Notes: generated from the sequence alone by a model not told the origin. DNA of 64,000 nt from Mucilaginibacter aquaedulcis (GCF_030409325.1 NZ_JAUFPR010000004.1:481548-545547); one strand, 5' to 3'; shown: positions 53,661 to 63,222, numbered from the stretch's first letter. Numbers and translations are program-made.

Positions 53661-54457
53661 ATCTCTTGGTTAAAAAATGATCTTACAATTTTGTTATCCG
53701 ATTTTTGTAGTTCTTTAAATGAACCCTCGGCTATAAACTCTCCATTATCCATCACTAAAACGCGGTCGGCCGTGATGCGGGCACATTCCATATCGTGTGT
53801 GATAATTACCGACGATGTTTTATATTTTTCCTGCAGATGAAGAATCAGCTCGCTTATTTCCCTCGAAGTAATAGGGTCAAGACCAGTAGTAGGTTCATCG
53901 TAAAGCATAATTTCGGGCTTCACGATCATGGTACGGGCAAGCCCTACCCTTTTACGCATTCCGCCCGAAAGGTCAGAGGGCAGCTTGTCTATAGCATCCA
54001 GCAGACCTACACCATCAAGTACTTCCTCTACCCGCTTATCTATTTCCTGCTGATCATTTAGCTTCAGCACACGGGTTAATGGAAACTCCAAGTTTTCGCG
54101 TACAGTCATGGAATCATAAAGTGCCCCGCTCTGAAACAGGAAACCTATTTTTATGCGCAGCTGTTTAAGTTCCTCATCGTTAAGTTCAGCAACCTTTTCG
54201 CCAAAAACAGTTAACTCACCTGCATTCGGTTTAAGCATACCTACAATGCACTGGATAGTTACCGATTTGCCCTGGCCTGATTTACCTAAAATCACCATAT
54301 TTTCACCTCTTTTAAGGTCGAATGTGATATCCCGGAGCACTTCCTTATCTACAAAGCCTTTTTTTAATCCTTTGGCATGAATAACCACCTCGTCCTGCTT
54401 TTTAGCTTTAGCTGGTATTTGCTTTTTAGTTTCATTATGTTGATCGGCCGCTTTCAT
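53657..54457 (-). CDS. mlaF: MlaF-like ABC transporter ATPase
   Basis: 266 residues. Walker A ILGKSGQGKSVTIQ, signature LSGGMRKRVGLARTMI, Walker B ILYDEPTTGLDPI and the switch His in IITHDMECA. Energises the Mla lipid transporter. Second gene of the three-gene mlaE-mlaF-mlaD operon (1 nt gap from mlaE, 4 nt overlap into mlaD). Confidence 0.94.
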   Translation of the reverse strand: MKAADQHNETKKQIPAKAKKQDEVVIHAKGLKKGFVDKEVLRDITFDLKRGENMVILGKSGQGKSVTIQCIVGMLKPNAGELTVFGEKVAELNDEELKQLRIKIGFLFQSGALYDSMTVRENLEFPLTRVLKLNDQQEIDKRVEEVLDGVGLLDAIDKLPSDLSGGMRKRVGLARTMIVKPEIMLYDEPTTGLDPITSREISELILHLQEKYKTSSVIITHDMECARITADRVLVMDNGEFIAEGSFKELQKSDNKIVRSFFNQEI

Positions 54458-54458
54458 A

Positions 54459-55235
54459 TCAATGATAAAATAACAAACTGGTAATTTGGACGGCTATGGC
54501 ATCAATAACAAAGATCCACAAGGATGCGGTTACCACAGCCGAGTTGGCGGCTATCCCTACACTCTCGGTACCTTTATTGGAATGGTAACCCTTATAGCAG
54601 CCTACAAAGCCTATCGCGAAACCGAAAAACACAGTTTTAACAACAGCCGGCAACAGGTCTGAAAAATCAAGAGAAGAGATACATTTGGTAAAATAAAGAG
54701 AGAGACTGATGTTATCTGTAATATTAAGGGCCAGGAAGCCCCCAAACAGCCCTATAACGTCGCCAATGATGGCCAGCAGGGGTACCATGATACTGGTTGC
54801 GAAAACCCGCGTAACAACGAGATATTGAAGCGGGTTTGCTCCTGATACCTCCATAGCATCAATTTGCTCGGTAACTTTCATGCTGCCCAGCTCGGCGCCT
54901 ATGCTTGAGGCTATTTTACCGGCACAGATGATAGCGGTAATAACAGGGCCTATTTCCCTGATCAAGGATACAGCCAGAGTTTTGGGCAACATACTGGCAG
55001 CACCCAGCTCAACCAGCGATGGCCGAAGCTGTACTATTAAAACCAGCCCCATGATAAAGGAGGTTATACCTACCAGCATCATGGAGCGATAGCCTATTTC
55101 ATAACATTGCCTTACAAATTCCGACCATTCAAAACCACCGGTAAAAATGTTTCTGAAAAACCTGCTGAAAAAAATGCATTGTTCACCAATGCCTTCGGCC
55201 CATTTTCTCCATCCGGTAATTGCTTGTTCTGCCAT
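54459..55235 (-). CDS. mlaE: MlaE-like ABC permease
   Basis: 258 residues, five or so TM helices, with the family signature region GAELGSMKVTEQIDAMEVSG and LAVSLIREIGPVITAIICAG. First gene of the operon; substrate is probably phospholipid, by analogy with MlaE. Its 5' side faces the pirin gene on the same strand with a 60-bp gap. Confidence 0.94.
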   Translation of the reverse strand: MAEQAITGWRKWAEGIGEQCIFFSRFFRNIFTGGFEWSEFVRQCYEIGYRSMMLVGITSFIMGLVLIVQLRPSLVELGAASMLPKTLAVSLIREIGPVITAIICAGKIASSIGAELGSMKVTEQIDAMEVSGANPLQYLVVTRVFATSIMVPLLAIIGDVIGLFGGFLALNITDNISLSLYFTKCISSLDFSDLLPAVVKTVFFGFAIGFVGCYKGYHSNKGTESVGIAANSAVVTASLWIFVIDAIAVQITSLLFYH

Positions 55236-55295
55236 ACGTTACCATATTTATTTTGCAGTTCAAGAAAATTAACCTTTAGGTTTCGGTTTGCAGGT

Positions 55296-56006
55296 TTATG
55301 ACATTGGTACGTCAATGATCAAAAAACGGGAACGTTCTTCGGGTTCAATTATAAATGAACTGGTATCATAAACACCCAGCGCATCTCTTTTGTTTAAAAC
55401 CGCGCTGTTTATTTTGATCGATCCTTCTAACACAAATACGTAGGCGCCATTGCCTTCAGTTTTTATATCATAGCTTATCTGCTGGCCTGCATCAAAATTA
55501 CCCATACTGAAAGTAGCATCCTGGTTTATCCAAAGTGTATCGGCACTCTCTACAGGAGATACCAAAGTAACCAGCTGATTAGGCTTTAAAGCCTCTGTAA
55601 AGCTTTTTTGATCATAACGTGGCTGTATGTTCCTCTCTTTCGGAAAAAGCCATATCTGCAGCGTTTTGGCCTCCTGTGTTTTTGATGCATTATATTCCGA
55701 ATGGTATACACCTGTACCTGCCGACATGATCTGAACTTCGCCTGCACTAATTACACCTGTATTACCCATGCTGTCTTTATGCTCCAAACCTCCCTCTAAA
55801 GGTATGGTTACAATTTCCATATTATCATGCGGATGGGTACCAAAACCGGTTCCGGCAGCTATGGTATCATCATTTAATACCCTTAATGCGCCAAAGTGCA
55901 CTTTATCAGCATCATAATACGATGCAAAGCTGAAAGAAAAGTTTGCTTTTAACCAGCCTATATTATTTTTTCCGCGTTCGTTTTCGGGATAAAATATTGT
56001 TTTCAT
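55296..56006 (-). CDS. Pirin-family protein
   Basis: 236 residues from ATG 56006, preceded by a good Shine-Dalgarno (AGGAG); 16 upstream in-frame codons were dropped. Bicupin pirin with metal ligands in GFGTHPHDNMEIVTIPLEG (His, His, Glu) and GLEHKDSMGN. Homologues have quercetinase activity or redox-linked regulatory roles. The TGTTTAAACA operator 20-29 bp upstream is shared with the nitroreductase gene. Leftward; mlaE follows it by 60 bp. Confidence 0.92.
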   Translation of the reverse strand: MKTIFYPENERGKNNIGWLKANFSFSFASYYDADKVHFGALRVLNDDTIAAGTGFGTHPHDNMEIVTIPLEGGLEHKDSMGNTGVISAGEVQIMSAGTGVYHSEYNASKTQEAKTLQIWLFPKERNIQPRYDQKSFTEALKPNQLVTLVSPVESADTLWINQDATFSMGNFDAGQQISYDIKTEGNGAYVFVLEGSIKINSAVLNKRDALGVYDTSSFIIEPEERSRFLIIDVPMS

Positions 56007-56025
56007 GGATGTTCTCCTATTTATA

Positions 56026-56035
56026 TGTTTAAACA
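56026..56035. promoter_or_regulatory. TGTTTAAACA operator upstream of pirin
   Basis: 10-bp perfect palindrome 20-29 bp before the pirin ATG (read on the minus strand). Identical to the central site before the nitroreductase gene. Confidence 0.55.
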
Positions 56036-56066
56036 CACAATTTTTATTCCACAATTTAATTATGCG

Positions 56067-56074
56067 TACTTTTG
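56067..56074 (+). promoter_or_regulatory. -7 promoter element of the NAD(P)H-binding protein gene
   Basis: TACTTTTG (TAnnTTTG), 17 nt before the chosen ATG at 56092. Supports that start over the longer frame beginning at 56005. Confidence 0.5.
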
Positions 56075-56091
56075 CAAAAATTTTGTATACA

Positions 56092-56748
56092 ATGGCGCAT
56101 AAAGCTATTATTGCAGGTTCAAGCGGACTAATTGGCAGTATTTTATTGGATATTTTGCTGCAAGAGCCATTTTATGATGAGGTGCTGATTCTGGTCAGAA
56201 AAGAATTACCAATTAAACATTATAAACTGTCGCAGTTTGTGGTTGATTTTGACCGTTTAGATGCTTACAAAGAGCACCTAACGGGCCATGCCTTGTTTTG
56301 TTGCCTGGGTACAACTAAAGCTAAAACACCTGATAAGACTGTTTACCGCGCAATTGACCATGATTATCCTTTGCAACTGGCGCAATTGGCACATCAAAAT
56401 GGCGTTAAACAATATCATTTGGTTTCGTCAATAGGTGCTAACGCGGCTTCGTCTACTTTTTATTTAAAAACAAAAGGTGAAACCGAAAATGACCTGCAAA
56501 AGGTAGGCACCCCTGCCCTGTATATCTACCGGCCATCGTTTTTAACCGGCGACAGGCAGGAAAAACGGGCTATGGAAAAAATAATAAGCTATTTATATAT
56601 AATAATAAATCCTTTATTGTTTGGAGGATTAAAGAAGTATAAAAGCATCCCGGCAACCACAGTGGCTAAGGCGATGTACAAACAGTCAATGCAAAATACA
56701 AAAGGCTTATTTATATATGAGTCTGATCAAATAAAACAACTATCGTGA
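56092..56748 (+). CDS. NAD(P)H-binding Rossmann-fold oxidoreductase
   Basis: 218 residues from ATG 56092 (MAHKAIIAGSSGLIGSILLD). The GxSGLIG nucleotide-binding loop and LVRKEL, FCCLGTTKAKTPDKTVYRAI and YHLVSSIGANAASSTFYLKT follow the atypical SDR (TIP30/HTATIP2-like) pattern. Substrate unknown. Its stop overlaps the ABC-F GTG start (GTGA). Confidence 0.88.
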   Translation: MAHKAIIAGSSGLIGSILLDILLQEPFYDEVLILVRKELPIKHYKLSQFVVDFDRLDAYKEHLTGHALFCCLGTTKAKTPDKTVYRAIDHDYPLQLAQLAHQNGVKQYHLVSSIGANAASSTFYLKTKGETENDLQKVGTPALYIYRPSFLTGDRQEKRAMEKIISYLYIIINPLLFGGLKKYKSIPATTVAKAMYKQSMQNTKGLFIYESDQIKQLS

Positions 56749-58613
56749 GCACTTACATTTCTGCCGAGAATCTTGGTCATCAGTTTCATGACAACTGGCT
56801 TTTTAAAAACATCACCATTGGTATTAACCGTGGGCGCAGGGTTGCACTGGTGGGTGTTAACGGAGCAGGTAAATCAACCCTGTTAAAACTACTGTCGGGC
56901 CAAATAAAGCCTACAGAGGGCAAGGTTGTACAAAGCCGTGACCTGAACATGGGTTACCTGGAGCAAGACCCCCACTTCAAAAATGCCGTAACCATCAGCG
57001 ATTATATTTTTCATGCCGATGATGTGCAGCAACAACTGATCCGCCGTTACGAAGAGCTGTTGGAGAATGAACCCGACAATGCCAAGGCTATTGAAAAGGT
57101 GATGGAAGAGATGAGCGATGTGGATGCCTGGGAATATGAATACAAGATCAAGACCATTTTGGGCAGGTTAGATATTCATCATCTTAACCAAAAGATCAAC
57201 ACCCTATCGGGCGGACAAAAGAAACGTTTAGCATTGGCTAAGCTACTTATTGAGGACCCTGATATTTATATACTGGATGAGCCTACCAACCACCTGGATA
57301 TTGACACTATTGAGTGGCTGGAGAAACTGTTAACCGAGGGTAACAAGACCATACTCATGGTTACGCACGACAGATACTTCCTTGACAATGTTTGTAACGA
57401 GATATTAGAGATTGACCGTGGCAAGATAGTTCCATACAACGGCAGCTACGGCTATTACTTAGAAAAGAAAGCAGAGCGTGATGCAGCCGACGAGGCATCC
57501 TTTCAAAAGAACAGCAACTTGCTGCGCAAGGAGCTGGAATGGATGCGCCGCCAGCCACAGGCCCGCGGTACCAAATCAAAGGCTCGTATTGATGCCTATT
57601 ATGACCTGGAAGAAAAAACAAAGGCCGGTGGTATCCGCGAAAAGGTTGAGCTGAGTGTTAAAACAGCACGCCAGGGTAACAAGATCATGGAGATGGAGCA
57701 TCTGTATAAATCATTTCGTGACCAAACCTTTATTAAAGACTTTAGCTATGTATTTAAAAAAGGCGACAGGATTGGTTTAGCCGGCCGTAACGGCAGTGGT
57801 AAATCAACCCTACTTAATTTAATTACCGGAGCATTACAACCCGATCAGGGAACTGTGGTAAAGGGCGAAACTACTGTAATAGGATATTTCCATCAGGCTG
57901 GTTTAAACTTTAAGGAAGACGAAAGGGTAATTGACGTTGTAAAAAACGTAGCAGAGTTTATTACCATGGCCGATGGTAAAACCATATCGGCTTCTGCCCT
58001 GCTCACGTTGTTTCTCTTCCCTCCTGCCAAACAGTATGGTTTTATATCAAAACTAAGTGGCGGTGAAAAGAAACGCTTGCAGCTAATGAGCATCCTGATG
58101 AAGAACCCTAACTTTCTGATTCTGGATGAGCCTACCAACGATCTTGATATTGATACGCTAAACGTATTGGAAGAGTTTTTAACTAATTACGGCGGTGTAT
58201 TGATGATGGTATCGCACGACAGGTATTTATTAGATAAGCTTACCGAGCAGCTTTTTATTATGGAAGAAGGCGGTAACGTACGTATATATAATGGTAACTA
58301 CTCATCATACCGTTTAGAATTGGAAGAAGCCAAGCAGCAGAGCAAAAAAGCACCAGCGGCCCCTGCTCCAGTAGCTGCTTCCACCCCCAAAAAGAATAAG
58401 CTAAGTTTTAAGGAAACTAAAGAGCTGGAAACCCTTGAAACCGAAATTGAGCAGGTAGAAAACCAGATAAAGGACAAAACAAATCAACTAAACGCGGTAG
58501 GCATTGAACCATCCAAACTAAATGAGATCATTAATCAGATTGAAGATCTGAATAAGAAATTGGATGCTAAAAGCACCCGTTGGATGGAATTAACAGAGTT
58601 AAAAGAATCATAA
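56745..58613 (+). CDS. ABC-F ATPase, Uup-like ribosome-associated
   Basis: 622 residues with two fused ATPase domains and no TM segment. Domain 1: VGVNGAGKSTLLKLLSGQ, LSGGQKKRLALAKLLIEDPD; domain 2: GRNGSGKSTLLNLITGALQP, LSGGEKKRLQLMSILMKNPN. A C-terminal coiled coil (about 545-620) follows a Pro/Ala linker, as in Uup. Such proteins act on ribosomes. GTG start overlapping the upstream stop. Cotranscribed with the oxidoreductase and a small membrane protein. Confidence 0.95.
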   Translation: MSTYISAENLGHQFHDNWLFKNITIGINRGRRVALVGVNGAGKSTLLKLLSGQIKPTEGKVVQSRDLNMGYLEQDPHFKNAVTISDYIFHADDVQQQLIRRYEELLENEPDNAKAIEKVMEEMSDVDAWEYEYKIKTILGRLDIHHLNQKINTLSGGQKKRLALAKLLIEDPDIYILDEPTNHLDIDTIEWLEKLLTEGNKTILMVTHDRYFLDNVCNEILEIDRGKIVPYNGSYGYYLEKKAERDAADEASFQKNSNLLRKELEWMRRQPQARGTKSKARIDAYYDLEEKTKAGGIREKVELSVKTARQGNKIMEMEHLYKSFRDQTFIKDFSYVFKKGDRIGLAGRNGSGKSTLLNLITGALQPDQGTVVKGETTVIGYFHQAGLNFKEDERVIDVVKNVAEFITMADGKTISASALLTLFLFPPAKQYGFISKLSGGEKKRLQLMSILMKNPNFLILDEPTNDLDIDTLNVLEEFLTNYGGVLMMVSHDRYLLDKLTEQLFIMEEGGNVRIYNGNYSSYRLELEEAKQQSKKAPAAPAPVAASTPKKNKLSFKETKELETLETEIEQVENQIKDKTNQLNAVGIEPSKLNEIINQIEDLNKKLDAKSTRWMELTELKES

Positions 58614-58614
58614 T

Positions 58615-58860
58615 ATGAAAACTTCTGATATCATAGCATCTGTTGGTGTAATTATCCTTTTGATAGCTTTTTTATTAAATTTATATAAGAAACTACCATC
58701 AGAAAGTAAGTTATATAGCTTATTAAACTTACTTGGTGCAGGTACTTGCTGTTATGCATCGTATATGGTTAGCTTCTACCCATTTGTGGTATTGGAAGGT
58801 GTTTGGGGATTTGTAGCTTTAATATCATTATTCAGATCTTCAAGAGGAACATCAATATAG
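58615..58860 (+). CDS. Small membrane protein, CBU_0592-like
   Basis: 81 residues, three hydrophobic helices (about 5-25, 35-50, 55-75). Begins one base after the ABC-F stop, so it belongs to that operon. Resembles the CBU_0592 family of small membrane proteins (motif YSLLNLLGAGTCCYASYMV). Function unknown. Confidence 0.75.
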   Translation: MKTSDIIASVGVIILLIAFLLNLYKKLPSESKLYSLLNLLGAGTCCYASYMVSFYPFVVLEGVWGFVALISLFRSSRGTSI

Positions 58861-58905
58861 ATTAGATAGCTTTGCAGGCTGTACAAGCTTGTTTTAACAT
58901 AAAAC

Positions 58906-58935
58906 ATAGTAATGTTCCACGTGGAACATTACTAT
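58906..58935. promoter_or_regulatory. parS-like site in a 30-bp perfect palindrome
   Basis: The core TGTTCCACGTGGAACA (58913-58928) fits the ParB-binding consensus TGTTnCACGTGnAACA; self-complementarity extends exactly to 58906-58935. The longer palindrome could form a cruciform and could also end the ABC-F operon. Additional symmetric elements follow: GACTTAT / ATAAGTC (58944-58967) and GGTTAATATTAACC (59020-59033). Confidence 0.8.
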
Positions 58936-59056
58936 TAAACCAAGACTTATAAACGTTTAAATAAGTCCTGTTTAATAACTAAAACCTATTCACTATAATA
59001 CAATTTTAAACTTATTCAGGGTTAATATTAACCTTATACAATAGGAAAGATTATAA

Positions 59057-59072
59057 TGTTCCACGTGGAACA
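59057..59072. promoter_or_regulatory. Second parS-like site at the mnmG ribosome-binding site
   Basis: TGTTCCACGTGGAACA again, 129 bp after the first core, ending 2 bp before the GGAGG of the mnmG Shine-Dalgarno. A bound ParB would lie across the mnmG leader. Confidence 0.8.
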
Positions 59073-59083
59073 TGGAGGTAAAA

Positions 59084-60946
59084 ATGTTCAAAAAATATAA
59101 TGTAATAGTTGTTGGTGCAGGTCATGCCGGCTGCGAAGCTGCTGCTGCTGCTGCCAATCTTGGTTCATCTGTTTTATTGATCACCATGAATATGGGAACC
59201 ATTGCTCAGATGAGTTGTAACCCTGCCATGGGCGGTGTTGCCAAGGGACAAATAGTGCGGGAGATTGATGCTTTGGGTGGTTATTCAGGTATTATAACCG
59301 ACAAAACATCATTGCAATTCCGCATGCTTAATCGCTCAAAAGGCCCTGCTATGTGGAGCCCAAGGGCTCAAAGTGATCGTATGCGCTTTGCTGAAGAGTG
59401 GCGTTTAGCCTTGGAAAAAACCCCTAATGTTGATTTCTGGCAAGACACTGTTACATCCCTTTTAGTAAAGGATAATACTATTAAAGGTGTACGTACATCT
59501 ATAGGTATAGAGATTGAAGCTGACTCCGTTGTGCTTACCAATGGTACATTTTTAAATGGCCTTATACATATAGGTGAAAAGAGATTTGGTGGCGGCAGGG
59601 CTGGTGAAAGAGCAGCTACAGGTTTAACCGAGCAGCTAATAGAACTTGGCTTTGAAGCCGGCCGTATGAAAACCGGTACCCCACCCCGTATTGATGGCCG
59701 CAGCTTAAACTATAGCCTCATGGAAGAGCAATGGGGCGATGAAGAACGCGGTCGTTTTTCGTTTACTGATGTAGAGATGATAGAGCAACAACGCTGCTGC
59801 TGGATCACTTATACTAACCTCAAAGTACACGAAACACTGAAAGAAGGTTTTGAAAAATCACCCATGTTTACGGGTCGCATCAAGGGTTTAGGGCCACGTT
59901 ATTGCCCATCTATAGAGGATAAAATAAACCGTTTTGCAGAGCGCGATCGTCACCAGATATTTGTTGAACCTGAAGGATTAAATACAGTAGAGATCTACGT
60001 TAATGGCTTCTCTACCTCCCTGCCCGAGGATGTTCAGTACCGCGCACTCACCCAGATCCCAGGTTTTGAGAACGCTAAAATGTTCCGTCCGGGTTATGCA
60101 ATCGAATACGATTACTTCCCACCTACCCAGTTAGGTTTAACTTTAGAAACCAAACTGGTAAGCAATCTCTATTTCGCCGGGCAGATCAATGGTACCACAG
60201 GTTATGAGGAAGCAGCATCCCAAGGTTTCATTGCCGGTATTAACGCACACCAAAAAATCAATGATAAACATGAGCTGATACTAAAAAGATCAGAATCATA
60301 TATTGGTGTTTTGATTGATGACCTGGTAACCAAAGGTACCGAAGAACCATACCGTATGTTTACTTCAAGGGCCGAGCACAGGTTGTTATTACGCCAGGAT
60401 AATGCGGATATCAGGCTGAGCCCAATGGGTCATGAGCTTGGTTTGATCAGCGATGAACGGCTGGAAAAGGTAAATCAAAAAGTTAAAAACTCCGATGATA
60501 TTGTAGCTTATACTAAAAGCAAGTCTATCGATCCATCAAATGTAAATGGTTTATTAGAAGAATTAGGTACCAGCCCCCTATCGCAAAATGCTAAACTATT
60601 TAATTTATTGAGCCGCCCTCAGGTGGGTTTTGAAGACCTGAAAAAAGCCGATGCTCCATTAGCCGAATTATTATCAGCCTATGATAAAGAAACTATTGAG
60701 CAGGCTGAAATAAAAATTAAATATGAGAGTTACTTTATAAAAGAATTGGAAATTGTTGACCGCATGAAGAAAATGGAAGACCGGGAAATTAACCCCGAAT
60801 TTAATTACCATACCCTGGTATCACTTTCAAAAGAAGCACGCGAAAAATTAATGAAGATAAAACCACGCACTTTAGGTCAGGCTTCCCGAATTTCGGGTGT
60901 TTCTCCGTCTGATATCTCAGTTTTGATGGTTCATGTATCAAGATAA
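59084..60946 (+). CDS. mnmG: tRNA uridine-34 modification enzyme MnmG (GidA)
   Basis: 620 residues from ATG 59084, preceded by GGAGG (59074-59078); an ATG 12 bases upstream lies in the parS site. FAD-binding GAGHAGCEAA at the N-terminus, then CNPAMGGVAKGQIVREIDAL and MKTGTPPRIDGRSL, all diagnostic. With MnmE it adds carboxymethylaminomethyl groups to U34 of several tRNAs. In many bacteria mnmG lies next to the replication origin, in agreement with the parS sites. Confidence 0.97.
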   Translation: MFKKYNVIVVGAGHAGCEAAAAAANLGSSVLLITMNMGTIAQMSCNPAMGGVAKGQIVREIDALGGYSGIITDKTSLQFRMLNRSKGPAMWSPRAQSDRMRFAEEWRLALEKTPNVDFWQDTVTSLLVKDNTIKGVRTSIGIEIEADSVVLTNGTFLNGLIHIGEKRFGGGRAGERAATGLTEQLIELGFEAGRMKTGTPPRIDGRSLNYSLMEEQWGDEERGRFSFTDVEMIEQQRCCWITYTNLKVHETLKEGFEKSPMFTGRIKGLGPRYCPSIEDKINRFAERDRHQIFVEPEGLNTVEIYVNGFSTSLPEDVQYRALTQIPGFENAKMFRPGYAIEYDYFPPTQLGLTLETKLVSNLYFAGQINGTTGYEEAASQGFIAGINAHQKINDKHELILKRSESYIGVLIDDLVTKGTEEPYRMFTSRAEHRLLLRQDNADIRLSPMGHELGLISDERLEKVNQKVKNSDDIVAYTKSKSIDPSNVNGLLEELGTSPLSQNAKLFNLLSRPQVGFEDLKKADAPLAELLSAYDKETIEQAEIKIKYESYFIKELEIVDRMKKMEDREINPEFNYHTLVSLSKEAREKLMKIKPRTLGQASRISGVSPSDISVLMVHVSR

Positions 60947-61061
60947 CATATAAAATACTAATAATCAGTTATTTATAAAATATCGTTTTAAATCAATTAT
61001 TTTCAATTTTTAATATTACCGTTCATAAAAATATAAAAATCGCTTATATCGCCTAAAAACC

Positions 61062-62720
61062 ATGTTAAATAAAAAACAGGTCAATTATTACAATTTTATA
61101 CCCTATTTTACTGTTGTTTTATTCCTTTTTGCGTGTGCCGCGCAGCAACCACCCCAGGGAGGGCCGCGTGACCATACTCCACCCAAATTGGTGAAGGCCG
61201 TACCCGCAAATAAAACACGGAATTTTAAAGCAAAAGAAATTGACCTGGAATTTGACGAGTTTATAAAACTGACTAACCAATACCAGGAGATCAGTATGAG
61301 CCCGGCGATGGAAAAGTTACCTGAGTACAATTCAAACAAACGCAACCTGAAAATAAAATTTAAAGACACGCTACTGAAAAATACAACCTATGTGATCAGT
61401 TTTGGAAAATCAATTCAGGATGTAAACGAGAATAACGTACTTAAAAATTTTACTTATGTTTTTTCAACCGGTAATCATATTGATTCTTTAAGCATATCCG
61501 GAAGCGTGACCAATACCTTAACGCAGGAAAAAGAAAAGGATGTAACCGTGATGATATTCCCGGTAAAGCAAGATACGCTCTTCGGAAAAAAGAAACCGAG
61601 TATTTTTGCCACTACAGATTCATCCGGAAATTTCAGCCTGAATAACCTGCGCGAAGATGACTACCGGATCTACGCTTTAAAAGAGGCCTCCCCTAACAAG
61701 ATATTTGATAATGAAGCAAACGAGCTTATTGCTTTTTTAAAACAGCCCATCCACTTAAGGTCTGATACTTCAAACGTTCAGCTTAATTTATTCAAGCAAT
61801 TGCCCCAGAAATTCAGGATCTCTGAAAAAAGATTTGACACTGATGGTAAGATGGTTTTTGTATTTAACAAAGCCTTAAACAGCCCTGCATTGAAAGTTAT
61901 TTATCCTGCCGATATTGATAAGCAAAAATCAGTTGAGTTCAGCAAAACCAAGGATACGGCCTCTATGTTTGTACGTAATATGGGCTTTGATTCTATAAGG
62001 TTGGCTATTTATGATGATGGCAAACCCATTGATTCTGTATCGCTCACTAAGGGCAAAAAGGAAAGCTTTCAGCGTACACTTACCTTTAAATACAACATTA
62101 ATGGCAATAACCTGCTTAAGCCAGGTACAGATCTGAAGCTTTCGGCGAGCCTCCCGATTGAAAATTTTGATAACGGGCAAATAACACTTAATGAAGATTC
62201 AATACCTGTTGCTGCCAGCGATTACAGCCTGCAAAAGGATACTGGTAATTTTAAAAATCTTAACCTTAAATATCGCTGGCGACAAGGTAGTAAGTATGAA
62301 TTGATATTTAATGAAGCTGCTTTTACTTCTATTTACGGTGAAAAAAATAAAAGAATATCAAAAAAGTTCCAGGTAGATAAAGTAGAAAATTACAGTACCC
62401 TAACCCTAAAAGTTACCGTTCCAGATACAGCCAAAGCTTACGTGGTTGAATTACTAAGTGAGAACGGCGAAAAGAAAGAGTTGCTGCAAAGCAATTTTAT
62501 CCGGCGCAATACCTCATTGGTTTACAGGAACTATGTGACGGGTAAATATATGATCAGGGTTGTTTACGATGAAAATAAAAACGGCAAATGGGACAGCGGA
62601 AACGTAAAACAACGCCGACAGCCCGAAAATATATGGGTAAGCGATAAAGTAATAGCCCTAAGGCCCAACTGGGAAGCCGAAGAAGCCATTACCATACCTA
62701 AGGAGCGTATTACTCCTTAA
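61062..62720 (+). CDS. Lipoprotein with bacterial Ig-like (Big_5) domain
   Basis: 552 residues with a lipoprotein signal (lipobox LFAC, Cys near residue 24). N-terminal Ig-like Big_5 domain (about 35-140): PPKLVKAVPANKTRNFKAKE, KEIDLEFDEFIKL. The rest is beta-rich; GKYMIRVVYDENKNGKWDSG near the C-terminus is typical of this Bacteroidota family. Outer-membrane anchored, function unknown. Its 3' end overlaps the convergent gamma-carbonic anhydrase gene by 11 bp. Confidence 0.87.
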   Translation: MLNKKQVNYYNFIPYFTVVLFLFACAAQQPPQGGPRDHTPPKLVKAVPANKTRNFKAKEIDLEFDEFIKLTNQYQEISMSPAMEKLPEYNSNKRNLKIKFKDTLLKNTTYVISFGKSIQDVNENNVLKNFTYVFSTGNHIDSLSISGSVTNTLTQEKEKDVTVMIFPVKQDTLFGKKKPSIFATTDSSGNFSLNNLREDDYRIYALKEASPNKIFDNEANELIAFLKQPIHLRSDTSNVQLNLFKQLPQKFRISEKRFDTDGKMVFVFNKALNSPALKVIYPADIDKQKSVEFSKTKDTASMFVRNMGFDSIRLAIYDDGKPIDSVSLTKGKKESFQRTLTFKYNINGNNLLKPGTDLKLSASLPIENFDNGQITLNEDSIPVAASDYSLQKDTGNFKNLNLKYRWRQGSKYELIFNEAAFTSIYGEKNKRISKKFQVDKVENYSTLTLKVTVPDTAKAYVVELLSENGEKKELLQSNFIRRNTSLVYRNYVTGKYMIRVVYDENKNGKWDSGNVKQRRQPENIWVSDKVIALRPNWEAEEAITIPKERITP

Positions 62721-63222
62721 ACCAGCTTGAATACATGATATAGTTATTAGGCAGCTTTTTAAGCAAAGCTTTTTGCTCATCAGTTAGTGGTTTTATCTTT
62801 TTTGCGGGTATACCGGCATATAAAAAGCCCGATTCGCAAATGGTATTTTCCAGTACTACAGCTCCTGCAGCAATGATCACAAACTCGTTAACCACAGCGT
62901 GATCCATCACTATGGCCCCCATGCCTACCAGCGTATGGTCATGTAAAGTGCAACCATGTACCAGGGCATTATGACCTATGGATACATAATTACCTATATT
63001 GGTAGGTGCCTTTAAATAAGTGGCGTGTATAACGGCACCATCCTGTATATTGGTGTTATCCCCTATTTTGATGTAATGTACATCTCCACGGATTACCGCG
63101 TTGAACCAAACAGAGCAATTGGCACCCATCACCACATCGCCTACAATAGTGGCATTGGGAGCAATAAAACAATCTGCACCCCAAACCGGGCTTTTATCTT
63201 TCACAGGTAGTATAACAGGCAT
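62710..63222 (-). CDS. Gamma-class carbonic anhydrase-like protein
   Basis: 170 residues of left-handed beta-helix (hexapeptide repeats). The zinc-binding histidines fit VIHATYLKAP, SIGHNALVHGCTL and LHDHTLVGMGAIVMDHA. Similar to the YrdA/CamH group; true carbonic anhydrase activity is not assured. Convergent with, and overlapping, the Big_5 lipoprotein gene. Confidence 0.92.
   Translation of the reverse strand: MPVILPVKDKSPVWGADCFIAPNATIVGDVVMGANCSVWFNAVIRGDVHYIKIGDNTNIQDGAVIHATYLKAPTNIGNYVSIGHNALVHGCTLHDHTLVGMGAIVMDHAVVNEFVIIAAGAVVLENTICESGFLYAGIPAKKIKPLTDEQKALLKKLPNNYIMYSSWFKE

Noticed and set aside
58861..59083. Possible replication origin upstream of mnmG
   Set aside because: Palindromes and parS sites are present, but no DnaA-box cluster and no dnaA gene are seen; parS alone does not define oriC.
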